Positions 11,439-20,001 of a stretch of DNA of 48,000 nucleotides are shown one piece after another. Both the position numbers and the translations under genes were made by a program. Where the stretch lies: contig NZ_CP007739.1 in assembly GCF_000724485.1 (NCBI RefSeq), positions 40,001-88,000 on the forward strand, given 5' to 3'. The notes below the pieces were generated by a model. That model saw only the letters and a list, made by a program, of their open reading frames with translations, had not been told where the DNA came from and ran no database searches. This DNA is from Bacillus methanolicus MGA3 (GTDB taxonomy: Bacteria > Bacillota > Bacilli > Bacillales > Cytobacillaceae). Position 1 is the stretch's first letter, and each line of letters starts with the position of its first letter.

Positions 11439-11466
11439 ACATGTTTACTGTCTTTTGCATAGCTTA
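11439..11466 (+). promoter_or_regulatory. Putative sigma-K promoter of yabG
   Basis: AC at 11439-11440, a 17-base spacer, and CATAGCTTA at 11458-11466, matching the sigma-K pattern AC-N17-CATAnnnTA. In B. subtilis yabG is a late mother-cell gene under sigma-K. Predicted start about 55 bases before the yabG start codon. Confidence 0.65.
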
Positions 11467-11528
11467 TGAAAAGAAACGGTAAATGATTAGGAAAGCCTCA
11501 TTGCGGGGGCTTAGTTGGAGTGACGGCA

Positions 11529-12413
11529 GTGGAGATAAAAATCAGGGATATTGTCGGAAGGGTTTCTTATCGTTGTGACATTTTGTTTAGAGTGATTGAT
11601 ATAAGGTACGAAGATGGAAGGAAAAATGTTATTTTATATGGAGAAGATTTTCGGCTTATTGCCGATGCACCGTACGAGGATTTAATAAAGGTCGATCCAT
11701 CAAAGCGAATGAAACTGTCAAGAGAATTTCAGTCACTTGAAGAGCAGTCGTTCAGGCTATTTCGCCAAGATGTGGATTTATTAAAAGAAAAGCAAGAATA
11801 CGATGTAACAGGCGGGTATACGAAACCAGTGAAATATTTTCAAATTCCCGGGAAAGTTCTTCATGTGGATGGCGACCCTTCTTATTTAAAAAAATGTTTA
11901 ATGTTATATGAAAAAGTCGGTGTTCCTGTTTTTGGAGTTCATTGCAATGAGAAAGAAATGCCGAACAAAGTTGGACATCTAATTGACTATTACCGACCGG
12001 ATATTTTGGTGATTACCGGTCATGATGCATATTCAAAATCTAAAGGAAAAATAACAGACCTGAATGCGTATCGGCATTCCAAGGATTTTGCTTTGACAGT
12101 GAGGGAAGCAAGAAAGAAAGTGCCTCATTTAGATCAGCTAGTTATTTTCGCTGGCGCATGCCAATCTCATTTTGAATCACTGATTCAAGCAGGTGCAAAC
12201 TTTGCAAGCTCACCTTCTCGAGTAAATATTCATGCACTTGATCCTGTTTATATCGTCGCAAAAATAAGCTTCACTCCTTTTATGGAAAGGATTAATGTGT
12301 GGGATGTTCTAAAGAATACATTAACAGGGGAAAAAGGTCTCGGAGGAATTGAAACGCGCGGTGTATTAAGAACAGGAATGCCATTTCATATTGAATATCA
12401 TGATCAAGAATAA
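11529..12413 (+). CDS. yabG: YabG, sporulation-specific coat protease
   Basis: Mother-cell protease that processes spore coat proteins (for example SpoIVA and YeeK family substrates) and helps cross-linking by Tgl in B. subtilis. It is a family of its own. Conserved stretches are VITGHDAYSK near residue 160, HLDQLVIFAGACQSHFESL near residue 200 (the cysteine and histidine are candidate catalytic residues) and SSPSRVNIHALDPV. I chose GTG at 11529 (294 residues, MEIKIRDIV), which aligns with the family N-terminus and follows GGAG (11517-11520). GTG at 11520 would add three residues. A sigma-K-like promoter precedes it. Confidence 0.93.
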   Translation: MEIKIRDIVGRVSYRCDILFRVIDIRYEDGRKNVILYGEDFRLIADAPYEDLIKVDPSKRMKLSREFQSLEEQSFRLFRQDVDLLKEKQEYDVTGGYTKPVKYFQIPGKVLHVDGDPSYLKKCLMLYEKVGVPVFGVHCNEKEMPNKVGHLIDYYRPDILVITGHDAYSKSKGKITDLNAYRHSKDFALTVREARKKVPHLDQLVIFAGACQSHFESLIQAGANFASSPSRVNIHALDPVYIVAKISFTPFMERINVWDVLKNTLTGEKGLGGIETRGVLRTGMPFHIEYHDQE

Positions 12414-12418
12414 AATGG

Positions 12419-12449
12419 AAGCCGTTCGTTTTGAAAAACGGCTTTTTTT
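12419..12449 (+). terminator. Terminator after yabG
   Basis: Perfect 8-bp stem AAGCCGTT (12419-12426) with AACGGCTT (12437-12444) and a run of seven T. Confidence 0.9.
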
Positions 12450-12528
12450 GCAGAGCATACATAATCTTTGTCGAAAAAGGTCAACCTAATAATGTTGAAA
12501 TTTGGAGGAAAAAATAAAAGAAAAATTA

Positions 12529-12558
12529 TTGACAATCATTTCAAATGACTGTTATAAT
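12529..12558 (+). promoter_or_regulatory. veg promoter 1 (sigma-A)
   Basis: TTGACA (12529-12534), 18-base spacer, TATAAT (12553-12558), both hexamers perfect, preceded by an A-rich stretch like an UP element. Confidence 0.85.
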
Positions 12559-12571
12559 TTATATTTTTTAT

Positions 12572-12600
12572 TTGACTCAAATATGTTTGTGTGTTATACT
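12572..12600 (+). promoter_or_regulatory. veg promoter 2 (sigma-A)
   Basis: TTGACT (12572-12577), 17-base spacer, TATACT (12595-12600). It begins 14 bases after promoter 1 ends, so two strong sigma-A promoters are in tandem before veg. Predicted start near 12607, at the ribosome binding site. Confidence 0.7.
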
Positions 12601-12621
12601 TTACATAGTGAGGTGGACCGA

Positions 12622-12885
12622 ATGCCAAAAACATTATCGGAAATCAAAAAAGCTCTTGATTCAAATTTAGGGAAAAGACTAATGCTCAAGGCGAACGGTG
12701 GACGCAGAAAAACGATTGAGCGTTCCGGTATTTTAGCAGAGACGTATCCTGCAGTGTTTGTGGTCGAATTGGACCAGGATGAAAATGCATTTGAACGTGT
12801 ATCATACAGCTATGCAGATATTTTAACTGAAACGGTTCAAATTACCTTCTATGAAGATACATCAAGAAATGTTGCTTTAAGCTGA
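12622..12885 (+). CDS. veg: Veg protein
   Basis: Small, highly expressed protein of 87 residues that stimulates biofilm genes through the SlrR/SinR pathway in B. subtilis. It belongs to the DUF1021 family with a small beta-barrel-like fold. The sequence [20 protein letters not shown] is the family hallmark. ATG 12622 follows GTGAGGTGG (12608-12616). The frame is open further upstream, but that part overlaps the two promoters and is not coding. The gene is followed by two terminators in tandem, fitting a strongly transcribed single gene. Confidence 0.95.
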   Translation: MPKTLSEIKKALDSNLGKRLMLKANGGRRKTIERSGILAETYPAVFVVELDQDENAFERVSYSYADILTETVQITFYEDTSRNVALS

Positions 12886-12908
12886 CAAAATTACGCTTTA
12901 AAGCGAAC

Positions 12909-12939
12909 AGCAAACAAATGGTTTGCTTCTTTTTTCTTT
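12909..12939 (+). terminator. First terminator after veg
   Basis: Perfect 7-bp stem AGCAAAC with GTTTGCT, loop AAATG, then a T-rich tail. Confidence 0.88.
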
Positions 12940-12946
12940 CCAAGCC

Positions 12947-12990
12947 AAAAGACTCCCACTTCAAATCTCTGATTATGTGGGGGTCTTTTT
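12947..12990 (+). terminator. Second terminator after veg
   Basis: Thirteen-pair stem AAAAGACTCCCAC (12947-12959) with GTGGGGGTCTTTT (from 12977), one T-G wobble, ending in TTTTT. Confidence 0.85.
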
Positions 12991-13026
12991 GGCGCTTTTT
13001 TGTTTTTCAAAGGTTAAAAAAGGTTT

Positions 13027-13055
13027 ACATGAAAAAGGACGGCAAACCAATACTA
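13027..13055 (+). promoter_or_regulatory. Putative sigma-G promoter of sspF
   Basis: ACATG (13027-13031), 17-base spacer, AATACTA (13049-13055), one base off in each box from the forespore sigma-G pattern. Predicted start near 13062, just upstream of the ribosome binding site. Confidence 0.6.
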
Positions 13056-13089
13056 TAAATGCTGCGTGTAAAGAAAGGGGATGTTTGTA

Positions 13090-13266
13090 TTGGGCAGAAG
13101 AAGAGGAATCATGTCAGAGCGTCTCAAAGAAGAGCTTGCGAAGGAGCTTGGGTTTTATGATGTTGTCCAAAAAGAAGGATGGGGCGGAATTAAAGCACGA
13201 GATGCGGGAAATATGGTTAAACGTGCAATCGAACTAGCTGAAGAACAGCTGGCTTCAAGACAATAA
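13090..13266 (+). CDS. sspF: SspF, alpha/beta-type small acid-soluble spore protein
   Basis: Minor forespore DNA-binding protein of the alpha/beta SASP family, which coats and protects spore DNA. The 58 residues read [20 protein letters not shown] at the start, then the family core [20 protein letters not shown] chose TTG at 13090 because AAAGGGG (13074-13080) is nine bases upstream. The ATG at 13081 abuts that Shine-Dalgarno and would add MFV, which relatives lack. It lies between terminators, so it is transcribed alone. Confidence 0.93.
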   Translation: MGRRRGIMSERLKEELAKELGFYDVVQKEGWGGIKARDAGNMVKRAIELAEEQLASRQ

Positions 13267-13340
13267 TTTCTTTGATATCTGCAACAATGGCAATAAGGAC
13301 GATTTATTCTAAAAGAACATTCAGGATTTACCGCGGCAAA

Positions 13341-13373
13341 AAAGTCGAGCAAAAAGCTCGGCTTTTCTTTTTT
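13341..13373 (+). terminator. Terminator after sspF
   Basis: Seven-pair stem GTCGAGC with GCTCGGC (one wobble), loop AAAAA, then TTTTCTTTTTT. Confidence 0.85.
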
Positions 13374-13387
13374 ATTTAGAATTAAGA

Positions 13388-13528
13388 GGCGCTTGCGCTT
13401 TTCTTATTGTCCAGCTCCAGCGCCTAGCCCCTCGAGGTCGCTTCGGTCCTGCCAATGAAGTCAAAGAGCGACTTCACAGGCAGGACCTCCAGCGCTTGTC
13501 GGGGCTGATCAAGGCGCTTGCGCTTTTC
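13388..13528. repeat. ~120-base palindromic repeat unit with preceding tail
   Basis: A tail GGCGCTTGCGCTTTTC at 13388-13403 is followed by a unit running from GTCCAGCT (13409) to an identical tail (13513-13528). Inside, AGCGCC, TAGCCCC and GTCCTGCC on the left pair with GGCAGGAC, GGGGCTGA and GGCGCT on the right, giving a long nested hairpin. The same unit occurs twice upstream of mfd. Confidence 0.8.
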
Positions 13529-13576
13529 GTTAGAAATGATAAAATATCTTATTTGTGAAGAATGTTCAAATGTTAC

Positions 13577-13605
13577 GTTTTGCAGATGGCGTTATGTGGT
13601 ACAAT
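13577..13605 (+). promoter_or_regulatory. Putative extended -10 promoter of ispE
   Basis: TGGTACAAT, a TG-extended -10 (hexamer 13600-13605), with GTTTTG about 17 bases upstream as a weak -35. Confidence 0.5.
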
Positions 13606-13655
13606 AGGACAAAATATGGAGATCGTCGAATTTTGTAAAAGAGTAGGTGGACGTA

Positions 13656-14525
13656 GTGAAGCTTTTGGTTAAAGCCCCGGCGAAAATCAATTTAACATTA
13701 GATGTGTTATATAAACGAACAGATGGTTATCATGAAGTAGAAATGATTATGACGACAATTGATTTGGCAGATCGCTTGGAGCTCTCATTGCTGGACGAGG
13801 ATCAAATTCGAATCATTTCCCATAATCATTATGTGCCTGATGACGAGCGCAACCTTGCATATCAAGCAGCACAGCTTTTAAAGAAACGGTTTCAAGTGAA
13901 AAAAGGCGCAATGATTCGTATTGAAAAAACAATACCTGTTGCAGCCGGATTAGCAGGCGGCAGCAGTGATGCAGCTGCTACTTTAAAGGGTTTAAATAAA
14001 TTATGGAACCTTGGACTGTCATTGGACGAGCTGGCAGAAATAGGTGCTGAAATTGGATCGGATGTTTCTTTTTGCGTATATGGGGGAACAGCACTTGCCA
14101 AGGGAAGAGGAGAGATTATAACGGAACTTCCTGCTCCTCCTACATGCTGGGTTATTCTTGCAAAGCCTTCTATTGGGGTTTCAACAGCCGATGTATATCG
14201 CAGGCTTGATTTAAGTCGTATCAACCACCCGAACACAAAAGAAATGATAAAAGCAATCGAAACGAAAGATTACAGTAAGATTTGCGAAAATATGGGGAAC
14301 GTACTTGAAGATGTAACAATGAAAATGCATCCAGAGGTGGTGTTGATAAAAGATCAAATGAAAAGATTTGGTGCAGATGCCGTATTAATGAGCGGAAGCG
14401 GCCCAACAGTATTTGGCCTCGTTCAGCACGATTCACGGCTTCACCGTATTTATAACGGTTTAAGAGGATTTTGTGATCAAGTATATGCGGTAAGAATGTT
14501 GGGGGAACGGAATATACTTGATTAA
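13656..14525 (+). CDS. ispE: 4-diphosphocytidyl-2-C-methyl-D-erythritol kinase
   Basis: GHMP kinase of the MEP isoprenoid pathway that phosphorylates CDP-methylerythritol. Signatures are [12 protein letters not shown] at the N-terminus, the ATP-binding glycine loop [16 protein letters not shown] near residue 95 and [10 protein letters not shown] near residue 246. I chose GTG at 13656 (289 residues, the family length) over GTG at 13647, which overlaps the TAGGTGGA ribosome binding site. The stop codon lies inside the first PurR box of the following gene. Confidence 0.95.
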   Translation: MKLLVKAPAKINLTLDVLYKRTDGYHEVEMIMTTIDLADRLELSLLDEDQIRIISHNHYVPDDERNLAYQAAQLLKKRFQVKKGAMIRIEKTIPVAAGLAGGSSDAAATLKGLNKLWNLGLSLDELAEIGAEIGSDVSFCVYGGTALAKGRGEIITELPAPPTCWVILAKPSIGVSTADVYRRLDLSRINHPNTKEMIKAIETKDYSKICENMGNVLEDVTMKMHPEVVLIKDQMKRFGADAVLMSGSGPTVFGLVQHDSRLHRIYNGLRGFCDQVYAVRMLGERNILD

Positions 14526-14547
14526 ATCCGTACATTAATGATATATT
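14518..14547 (+). promoter_or_regulatory. Putative sigma-A promoter of purR
   Basis: TTGATT (14518-14523), 18-base spacer, TATATT (14542-14547). The spacer contains the first PurR box and the second lies at the predicted start. Confidence 0.55.
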
Positions 14548-14568
14548 ATCATTAAAATATTCGGATTT
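14524..14568. promoter_or_regulatory. PurR operator: two inverted PurBoxes
   Basis: AAATCCGTACATT at 14524-14536 and, on the other strand, AAATCCGAATATT at 14556-14568, each matching AWWWCCGAACWWT at 12 of 13 positions and facing each other across 19 bases. In B. subtilis PurR represses its own gene through such a pair. The interval also contains the perfect palindrome TTAATGATA-TAT-TATCATTAA, and with the CGGATTTTTT end it could also act as a terminator for ispE. Confidence 0.7.
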
Positions 14569-14584
14569 TTTGGAGGTCCTGTTT

Positions 14585-15418
14585 ATGAAATTTCGTCGAA
14601 GCGAACGTTTGGTCGATATGACGAATTATTTATTGGAGCATCCTCGTCAATTGGTTCCGTTAACATTTTTTGCTGAAAGGTATAGTTCTGCTAAATCGTC
14701 TATTAGTGAAGATTTGGCAATTATTAAAGAAACCTTTGAACAAAGGGGAATTGGTACGCTGCAAACGGTGCCTGGTGCGGCAGGCGGGGTTAAATTTTTT
14801 GTAAAAGTGAAAGAAGAAGAAGTAAGACCGTTTATTGCGCATCTTTGTGATTTAATCAGAAATCCGGAAAGACTGCTTCCCGGAGGCTATCTATATATGA
14901 CTGACATAATCAGCGACCCGCAAATTGTGAACAAAGTAGGGAGAATGTTTGCTTCTGCTTTTTCCAATACCGAAATCGATGTCGTTATGACGGTTGCTAC
15001 GAAAGGAATACCGCTTGCTTATGCTGTTGCCAGCCAGCTAAATGTTCCTGTTGTGATTGTCAGAAGAGATAGCAAAGTGACGGAAGGATCGACGGTAAGC
15101 ATCAATTATGTGTCTGGATCGGCAAAAAGAATTCAGACGATGGTTCTTTCAAAAAGAAGCCTGGCAGAAGGATCCAAAGTACTAATCGTGGATGACTTTA
15201 TGAAGGCTGGCGGAACGGTTAATGGGATGATCAGCCTGCTAGAAGAATTTAATGCTCAAGTAGCCGGAATAGCAGTGTTAGTTGAATCTGAAAATATTGA
15301 AGAGCGTTTAGTGGATGAATATCTGTCACTTGTCCGCCTTTCTGACGTTGATGTGAAAGAGAAAAAAATAAAAGTGAGTGAAGGCAATTTCTTTTCAATG
15401 AATATTGGAAATCGTTAG
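14585..15418 (+). CDS. purR: PurR, purine operon repressor
   Basis: Represses purine biosynthesis, transport and related genes; PRPP binding relieves repression. An N-terminal winged-helix domain (residues ~1-75, starting [17 protein letters not shown]) is joined to a phosphoribosyltransferase-like domain whose PRPP loop reads [13 protein letters not shown] near residue 200. Length is 277, slightly shorter than the B. subtilis protein at the C-terminus. ATG 14585 follows TGGAGGT (14571-14577). It sits between ispE and ridA, behind an operator that implies autoregulation. Confidence 0.95.
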   Translation: MKFRRSERLVDMTNYLLEHPRQLVPLTFFAERYSSAKSSISEDLAIIKETFEQRGIGTLQTVPGAAGGVKFFVKVKEEEVRPFIAHLCDLIRNPERLLPGGYLYMTDIISDPQIVNKVGRMFASAFSNTEIDVVMTVATKGIPLAYAVASQLNVPVVIVRRDSKVTEGSTVSINYVSGSAKRIQTMVLSKRSLAEGSKVLIVDDFMKAGGTVNGMISLLEEFNAQVAGIAVLVESENIEERLVDEYLSLVRLSDVDVKEKKIKVSEGNFFSMNIGNR

Positions 15419-15470
15419 ACAGAACTTTTCAGGCAGTGATAAAATAAATAAAAAAAAAGGAGGATGTCAA

Positions 15471-15845
15471 GTGAAAGCGGTTCAAACAAGCAATGCTCCG
15501 GCTGCAATCGGCCCTTATTCCCAGGGGATTGTCGTCAATAACTTATTTTTCAGTTCAGGGCAAATCCCGCTGACTGCTGAAGGAGTTATGGTCGAGGGAG
15601 ACATTAAAGCACAAACACATCAAGTATTTAAAAATTTACAGGCTGTTCTTAAAGAAGCTGGGGCTTCGTTGGAGACAGTTGTGAAAGCAACGGTTTTTAT
15701 AAAAAATATGGATGATTTTGCAGCAGTAAATGAGGTTTATGGCCAATATTTCTCTACTCATAAACCGGCGCGCTCAACCGTTGAGGTAGCACGTTTGCCA
15801 AAAGATGCTTTAGTCGAAATCGAAGTAATTGCCCTCGTAAAATAG
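15471..15845 (+). CDS. ridA: RidA-family enamine/imine deaminase (YabJ)
   Basis: Hydrolyses reactive enamine/imine intermediates made by PLP enzymes, and in B. subtilis also supports purR-mediated purine repression. The 124-residue trimeric YjgF/YER057c fold shows the conserved GPYSQG near residue 15, the catalytic arginine in [13 protein letters not shown] (R103 region) and the C-terminal EIEVIA. GTG 15471 lies seven bases after AGGAGG (15458-15463). It follows purR by 52 bases and is probably cotranscribed with it. Confidence 0.94.
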   Translation: MKAVQTSNAPAAIGPYSQGIVVNNLFFSSGQIPLTAEGVMVEGDIKAQTHQVFKNLQAVLKEAGASLETVVKATVFIKNMDDFAAVNEVYGQYFSTHKPARSTVEVARLPKDALVEIEVIALVK

Positions 15846-15948
15846 GGGTCATATTAGGCATTATGAAGCAATGCTTCCATAAAAATTCAATATAAAAATT
15901 ATGTCTCACCGATTTACCCTAATTTTTCTAAAAAATTTTACTATTTAA

Positions 15949-15977
15949 GAAGGAAAATTGGAAATAATGTTGAAATA
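15949..15977 (+). promoter_or_regulatory. Putative sigma-H promoter of spoVG
   Basis: GAAGGAAAA (15949-15957), an 11-base spacer, and GTTGAAATA (15969-15977), close to the sigma-H pattern (RnAGGAWWW / RnnGAATWW). In B. subtilis spoVG is the standard sigma-H gene and AbrB represses it through the AT-rich stretch upstream, which is also present here. Confidence 0.65.
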
Positions 15978-16019
15978 TATAATTAGATATCTATCTATAG
16001 GGTAAAGGTGGTGAACAAA

Positions 16020-16310
16020 ATGGAAGTAACTGACGTTAGATTACGCCGCGTTAACACGGATGGAAGAATGAGAGCAATTGCTTCAATCACTCTCGACAAC
16101 GAATTTGTTGTCCATGACATTCGCGTTATTGATGGAAATAATGGATTATTTGTTGCCATGCCGAGCAAACGCACTCCGGATGGGGAGTTTCGCGATATTG
16201 CTCACCCTATTAATTCAGGAACACGCGGCAAAATCCAAGAAGCTGTTTTGGCTGAGTACCACCGTTTAGGTGAATTAGAAGTAGAATTTGAAGAAGCCGG
16301 AGCTTCCTAA
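16020..16310 (+). CDS. spoVG: SpoVG, RNA/DNA-binding sporulation regulator
   Basis: A 96-residue protein needed for normal cortex formation and septation control; in other Firmicutes it binds nucleic acid and regulates virulence and capsule genes. The sequence [20 protein letters not shown] is almost invariant in the family. ATG 16020 follows AAAGGTGG (16004-16011). The nearby GTG at 16008 overlaps the ribosome binding site and is not used. It has a sigma-H-like promoter and a terminator of its own. Confidence 0.97.
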   Translation: MEVTDVRLRRVNTDGRMRAIASITLDNEFVVHDIRVIDGNNGLFVAMPSKRTPDGEFRDIAHPINSGTRGKIQEAVLAEYHRLGELEVEFEEAGAS

Positions 16311-16322
16311 GGATATACAACT

Positions 16323-16356
16323 AGGGCCTACTTCATAGATAGGCTCTTTTTTATTT
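16323..16356 (+). terminator. Terminator after spoVG
   Basis: Eight-pair stem AGGGCCTA with TAGGCTCT (one wobble), a nine-base loop and a T-rich tail. Confidence 0.82.
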
Positions 16357-16666
16357 TTATAAAGGTTTTTTCCGCAGATTTTGATGCTATTGAAAATATA
16401 GGAACACTTGCTCTAAAATACATATTGGAGATCTATAGGATTTCCGACTTACTGTGAATGCACGCTGCGTTTGATGGAACAGACGTCAAGGAGCTCACGG
16501 ATTTTCTAGAAGCAATAATCTTTTAGAAAATATCTATGATAAAAAATGTCTGTGCTTTTCTTTTCCCCGATCCTTCCATAGATAAACCACATCTTCTTAA
16601 TTGCTTCGTAATTATTTTTTGTGATGTTTCCTATAATGACAAAAATATGTACTTAATGATCATTTC

Positions 16667-16695
16667 TTGAAATGAATGTCTTTTTAAGATATATT
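16667..16695 (+). promoter_or_regulatory. Sigma-A promoter of glmU
   Basis: TTGAAA (16667-16672), 17-base spacer, TATATT (16690-16695), placed about 35 bases before the start codon. Confidence 0.75.
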
Positions 16696-16730
16696 CTTTA
16701 TGGATAAAAAGGTAAATTGGAGGACTGTTA

Positions 16731-18104
16731 ATGTCGACTCGTTATGCCATCATTTTAGCCGCGGGCAAGGGGACAAGAATGAAGTCAAAGCTTTATAAAG
16801 TACTTCATCCTGTATGCGGCAAACCAATGGTTCAACATGTTGTTGATCAAGTTTCTAAGCTTAACATAAATGAAATCGTGACGATTATTGGACATGGAGC
16901 AGAAAAAGTGAAAGAACAGCTTGGCGGCCAGAGTAAATATGCCCTTCAGCAAGAACAGCTAGGCACTGCCCATGCAGTTATGCAAGCAAAAGAGATGCTT
17001 GCAGGAAAAGAAGGAGTGACCATTGTTGTTTGCGGCGATACACCTCTGATCAAGGCTGAAACAATGGAAGCGCTTTTTCGGCATCATGAAGAGACAAATG
17101 CGAAAGCAACGATTTTAACGGCGAAGCTTGAAGATCCAACCGGATATGGAAGAATTATTCGCAATGGCGAAGGTTTTGTCGAAAAGATCGTTGAACATAA
17201 GGATGCAACAGAGGATGAACGTACGGTAAAAGAGATCAATACTGGAACATACTGTTTCGATAATATCGCCCTATTTCAAGCATTGCAGCATGTTTCAAAT
17301 GACAATGTCCAGGGAGAGTACTATCTGCCAGATGTGATTGAAATTCTGAAAAAACAAGGAGAGACAGTAAGTGCTTATCAAACAGAAGATTTTGAAGAAA
17401 CATTAGGCGTAAATGATCGTGTTGCACTTGCTGAAGCAGAGCGGATCATGCGAAAAAGAATTAATGAATTTCATATGCGAAATGGCGTTACGATCATCGA
17501 TCCTGGTCATACGTACATTGGTCCTGATGTTGAAATCGGTCAAGATACCATTATTTATCCAGGTTCTGTATTAAGTGGAAAAACTGTTATTGGTTCTGAC
17601 TGCCAAATCGGCCCAAATAGTGAAATTAGAGATTGTCAGGTCGGAATGAACACGGTTATCCGACAATCTGTAGCTCATAATAGCATGATTGGCTCCTCTG
17701 TAAACATCGGGCCATTTGCTCACATTCGTCCGGAATCGAATATACATGATGAAGTAAGGATTGGAAACTTTGTCGAAATTAAAAAATCTGATTTCGGAAA
17801 AGGAAGCAAAGCTTCACATCTCAGCTATATCGGAGATGCAGAGGTTGGCAGCGGTGTTAACATCGGATGCGGATCTATAACTGTAAACTACGACGGGAAA
17901 AATAAATACTTAACGAAAATCGAAGACGAAGTGTTTATCGGCTGTAATTCCAATCTGGTTGCACCGGTAACAATTGGCCGGGGTGCATATGTTGCTGCAG
18001 GTTCTACAATTACCGAAGATGTACCGGCAGAAGCATTGTCGATCGCACGTGCCCGCCAAGTCAATAAAGAAAATTACGTTGAAAAATTAAATCTTAAGAA
18101 ATAA
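16731..18104 (+). CDS. glmU: Bifunctional UDP-GlcNAc synthase
   Basis: Acetylates glucosamine-1-phosphate and couples it to UTP, giving UDP-GlcNAc for peptidoglycan and teichoic acids. The N-terminal half is the uridylyltransferase with [13 protein letters not shown] at residues ~10-22. The C-terminal half is a left-handed beta-helix of hexapeptide repeats (from ~250) with the acetyltransferase active site ([21 protein letters not shown]). The length of 457 is typical. ATG 16731 follows TTGGAGGA. It is followed closely by prs, and the pair forms an operon called gcaD-prs in B. subtilis. Confidence 0.97.
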   Translation: MSTRYAIILAAGKGTRMKSKLYKVLHPVCGKPMVQHVVDQVSKLNINEIVTIIGHGAEKVKEQLGGQSKYALQQEQLGTAHAVMQAKEMLAGKEGVTIVVCGDTPLIKAETMEALFRHHEETNAKATILTAKLEDPTGYGRIIRNGEGFVEKIVEHKDATEDERTVKEINTGTYCFDNIALFQALQHVSNDNVQGEYYLPDVIEILKKQGETVSAYQTEDFEETLGVNDRVALAEAERIMRKRINEFHMRNGVTIIDPGHTYIGPDVEIGQDTIIYPGSVLSGKTVIGSDCQIGPNSEIRDCQVGMNTVIRQSVAHNSMIGSSVNIGPFAHIRPESNIHDEVRIGNFVEIKKSDFGKGSKASHLSYIGDAEVGSGVNIGCGSITVNYDGKNKYLTKIEDEVFIGCNSNLVAPVTIGRGAYVAAGSTITEDVPAEALSIARARQVNKENYVEKLNLKK

Positions 18105-18124
18105 GCAATATATGGAGGTCAATC

Positions 18125-19081
18125 ATGCCCAACCAATATCTAGACCTGAATTTAAAAGTTTTTGCTTTGAATTCCAACACTGCATTAGCCGAAGAAATAG
18201 CAAGAGTGATCGGTGTAGAGCTTGGAAAATGTTCAGTTACCCGTTTCAGTGACGGAGAAATTCAAATTAATATAGAAGAAAGTATTCGCGGCTGTGATGT
18301 TTTCGTTATTCAATCTACTAGCCTGCCTGTCAATGAACACTTGATGGAATTATTAATTATGATTGATGCATTAAAACGAGCATCTGCTAAAACAATTAAT
18401 ATTGTAATGCCATATTACGGATATGCTCGTCAGGATCGCAAAGCTCGTGCTCGTGAACCGATTACTGCGAAACTGGTTGCCAACCTTCTGGAAACAGCTG
18501 GTGCTAGCCGTGTCATTACACTTGACTTACATGCACCACAAATTCAGGGGTTCTTCGATATTCCGATCGATCATCTTATGGGTGTTCCAATTTTAGCAGA
18601 ATACTTTAAGAACAAAGATTTCGATGGAGATATTGTGATTGTTTCTCCAGACCATGGCGGAGTAACAAGAGCTCGGAGATTGGCAGAGCGCTTGAAAGCT
18701 CCGATTGCTATCATTGATAAACGGCGTCCAAAGCCAAATGTAGCTGAGATTATGAATATCGTAGGGAACATTGAAGGTAAAGTGGTAATCTTAATAGATG
18801 ACATTATTGATACTGCAGGAACGATTACTTTAGCGGCTAATGCTTTAGTAGATAATGGAGCGTCAGAAGTATTTGCCTGCTGTACACATCCTGTATTATC
18901 GGGACCTGCCATTGAGCGCATTGAAAACTCAAAAATTAAAGAATTGGTTGTGACAAATTCTATTGCCCTGCCAGAAGAAAAGAGAAGTGAAAAAATTGTT
19001 CAGCTTTCAGTTGCTCCACTGATCGGGGAAGCGATTATCCGTGTTCATGAAGAGCAGTCTGTCAGCACACTTTTTGATTAA
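18125..19081 (+). CDS. prs: Ribose-phosphate pyrophosphokinase
   Basis: Makes PRPP from ribose-5-phosphate and ATP, the precursor of nucleotides, histidine and NAD. Class I enzyme of 318 residues with the ATP-binding flexible loop region [17 protein letters not shown] near residue 100 and the ribose-phosphate-binding [13 protein letters not shown] near residue 221. ATG 18125 follows TATGGAGG and lies 20 bases after glmU. Its product is also the ligand that relieves PurR repression, so the operon links wall and purine metabolism. Confidence 0.97.
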   Translation: MPNQYLDLNLKVFALNSNTALAEEIARVIGVELGKCSVTRFSDGEIQINIEESIRGCDVFVIQSTSLPVNEHLMELLIMIDALKRASAKTINIVMPYYGYARQDRKARAREPITAKLVANLLETAGASRVITLDLHAPQIQGFFDIPIDHLMGVPILAEYFKNKDFDGDIVIVSPDHGGVTRARRLAERLKAPIAIIDKRRPKPNVAEIMNIVGNIEGKVVILIDDIIDTAGTITLAANALVDNGASEVFACCTHPVLSGPAIERIENSKIKELVVTNSIALPEEKRSEKIVQLSVAPLIGEAIIRVHEEQSVSTLFD

Positions 19082-19102
19082 TTAATTAAATAAAAAGCGT
19101 AT

Positions 19103-19135
19103 GGCTTGCTAATTTAAGCAAGCCTTGCTCCGTTT
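19103..19135 (+). terminator. Probable terminator after prs
   Basis: Perfect 8-bp stem GGCTTGCT (19103-19110) with AGCAAGCC (19117-19124), but the following sequence is only weakly T-rich (GTTTTC). Confidence 0.5.
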
Positions 19136-19176
19136 TCATATTTTCAATGAGCCGGAAAAGAATTCAGTATACAAAC

Positions 19177-19202
19177 GTTTAGACTTTCCTGATTTAGGGT
19201 AT
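19177..19202 (+). promoter_or_regulatory. Sigma-B promoter of ctc
   Basis: GTTTAG (19177-19182), 14-base spacer, GGGTAT (19197-19202): 11 of 12 bases of the general stress sigma-B consensus. ctc is a classical sigma-B gene in B. subtilis. Confidence 0.85.
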
Positions 19203-19246
19203 TTTTATATATAGACTTTGACTTTAGATTAGGAGGGTGACGTTTT

Positions 19247-19882
19247 ATGAGTGCTGTTTTACAAGCAAAAGAACGGACGGAGTTTCGCAGCTCCATTTTA
19301 AGGAAATTGCGCGAACAAGGAAATATTCCGGCAGTTATCTATGGCAGCGGAGTGGAAAGCAAGCCAATTTATGTGAGTGCGAAAGACTTAATAAAAACCA
19401 TCCGTAAAGTTGGAAGAAATGGGATTATTTCCTTGGATATTAATGGGGATCAGCATCAAGTCATACTAAGGGAATACCAGGAAGATCCTTTGAAAAAGGA
19501 ATTGATCCATGCTGATTTCCGTGCTGTGGATATGTCATCAGAAATAGACGCGGATGTACGAATCGATCTCGTTGGTGAAGCAGCCGGTGTGAAAGACGGA
19601 GGAGTCTTGCAACAACCGCTGCATAGTTTATCCATCACGGCAAAACCTGGTGATATTCCAAATTCTATTGAAGTGGATGTAACAAATCTTCAAGTTGGGG
19701 AAGCCTTGACAATTGCAGATATCAAAGCGGATAAACCATACCAAATAAACCATGATGAAGAAGAAGTTATTTGTTCCATATTGCCACCTAAGCAAGAGGA
19801 AGAAATAAGCTCAGGTGAAAAACAAGATGGAGGTATTCCTGAGAACGAAGAAGGAAGAGAAACACCTGCTAGTGAAGAATAG
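19247..19882 (+). CDS. ctc: Ctc, general stress 50S ribosomal protein L25
   Basis: L25/TL5-family protein that binds 5S rRNA in the central protuberance and accumulates under stress. The 211 residues have the L25 domain at ~5-95 (VIYGSGVESKPIYV), the TL5 beta domain at ~96-185, and an acidic low-complexity tail rich in glutamate. ATG 19247 lies nine bases after AGGAGGG (19231-19237). The sigma-B promoter and a strong terminator make it a single-gene unit. Confidence 0.95.
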   Translation: MSAVLQAKERTEFRSSILRKLREQGNIPAVIYGSGVESKPIYVSAKDLIKTIRKVGRNGIISLDINGDQHQVILREYQEDPLKKELIHADFRAVDMSSEIDADVRIDLVGEAAGVKDGGVLQQPLHSLSITAKPGDIPNSIEVDVTNLQVGEALTIADIKADKPYQINHDEEEVICSILPPKQEEEISSGEKQDGGIPENEEGRETPASEE

Positions 19883-19887
19883 ATGGT

Positions 19888-19928
19888 AAAAGCCCTTGTT
19901 ATACAATTCTTTTAACAAGGGCTTTTTT
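19888..19928 (+). terminator. Terminator after ctc
   Basis: Fourteen-pair stem AAAAGCCCTTGTTA with TAACAAGGGCTTTT, an 11-base loop, then further T residues. Confidence 0.92.
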
Positions 19929-20001
19929 AGTTTATAATAGCAAAAAGAGTCTTGAAATAAACTTTAATACGAGATTTTTTTAAAAATAAAGGGTGGGAAA
20001 A

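Larger units (their letters stand above)
13267..13655. other. Gap between sspF and ispE
   Basis: A 389-base gap holding the sspF terminator, a repeat tail plus one full ~120-base repeat unit (13388-13528), and the ispE promoter with its ribosome binding site. No gene seen. Confidence 0.8.
16311..16730. other. 420-base gap between spoVG and glmU
   Basis: Contains the spoVG terminator, a possible promoter TTGAAA-N18-TAAAAT (16390-16419), a 22-codon frame (16458-16526) without a ribosome binding site, a hairpin ATTTTCTA with TAGAAAAT (about 16502-16529), and the glmU promoter. It is unusually long for this compact region. No gene can be supported, though a small RNA is possible. Confidence 0.6.

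Noticed and set aside
12469..12475. Perfect Spo0A box upstream of veg
   Set aside because: A single heptamer 60 bases before the first promoter; such 7-mers are expected by chance and veg is constitutive.
12502..12621. N-terminal extension of veg
   Set aside because: It spans the two promoters, and the conserved protein and ribosome binding site begin at 12622.
16458..16526. 22-codon ORF between spoVG and glmU
   Set aside because: No ribosome binding site, an immediately preceding in-frame stop, and no recognisable homology.
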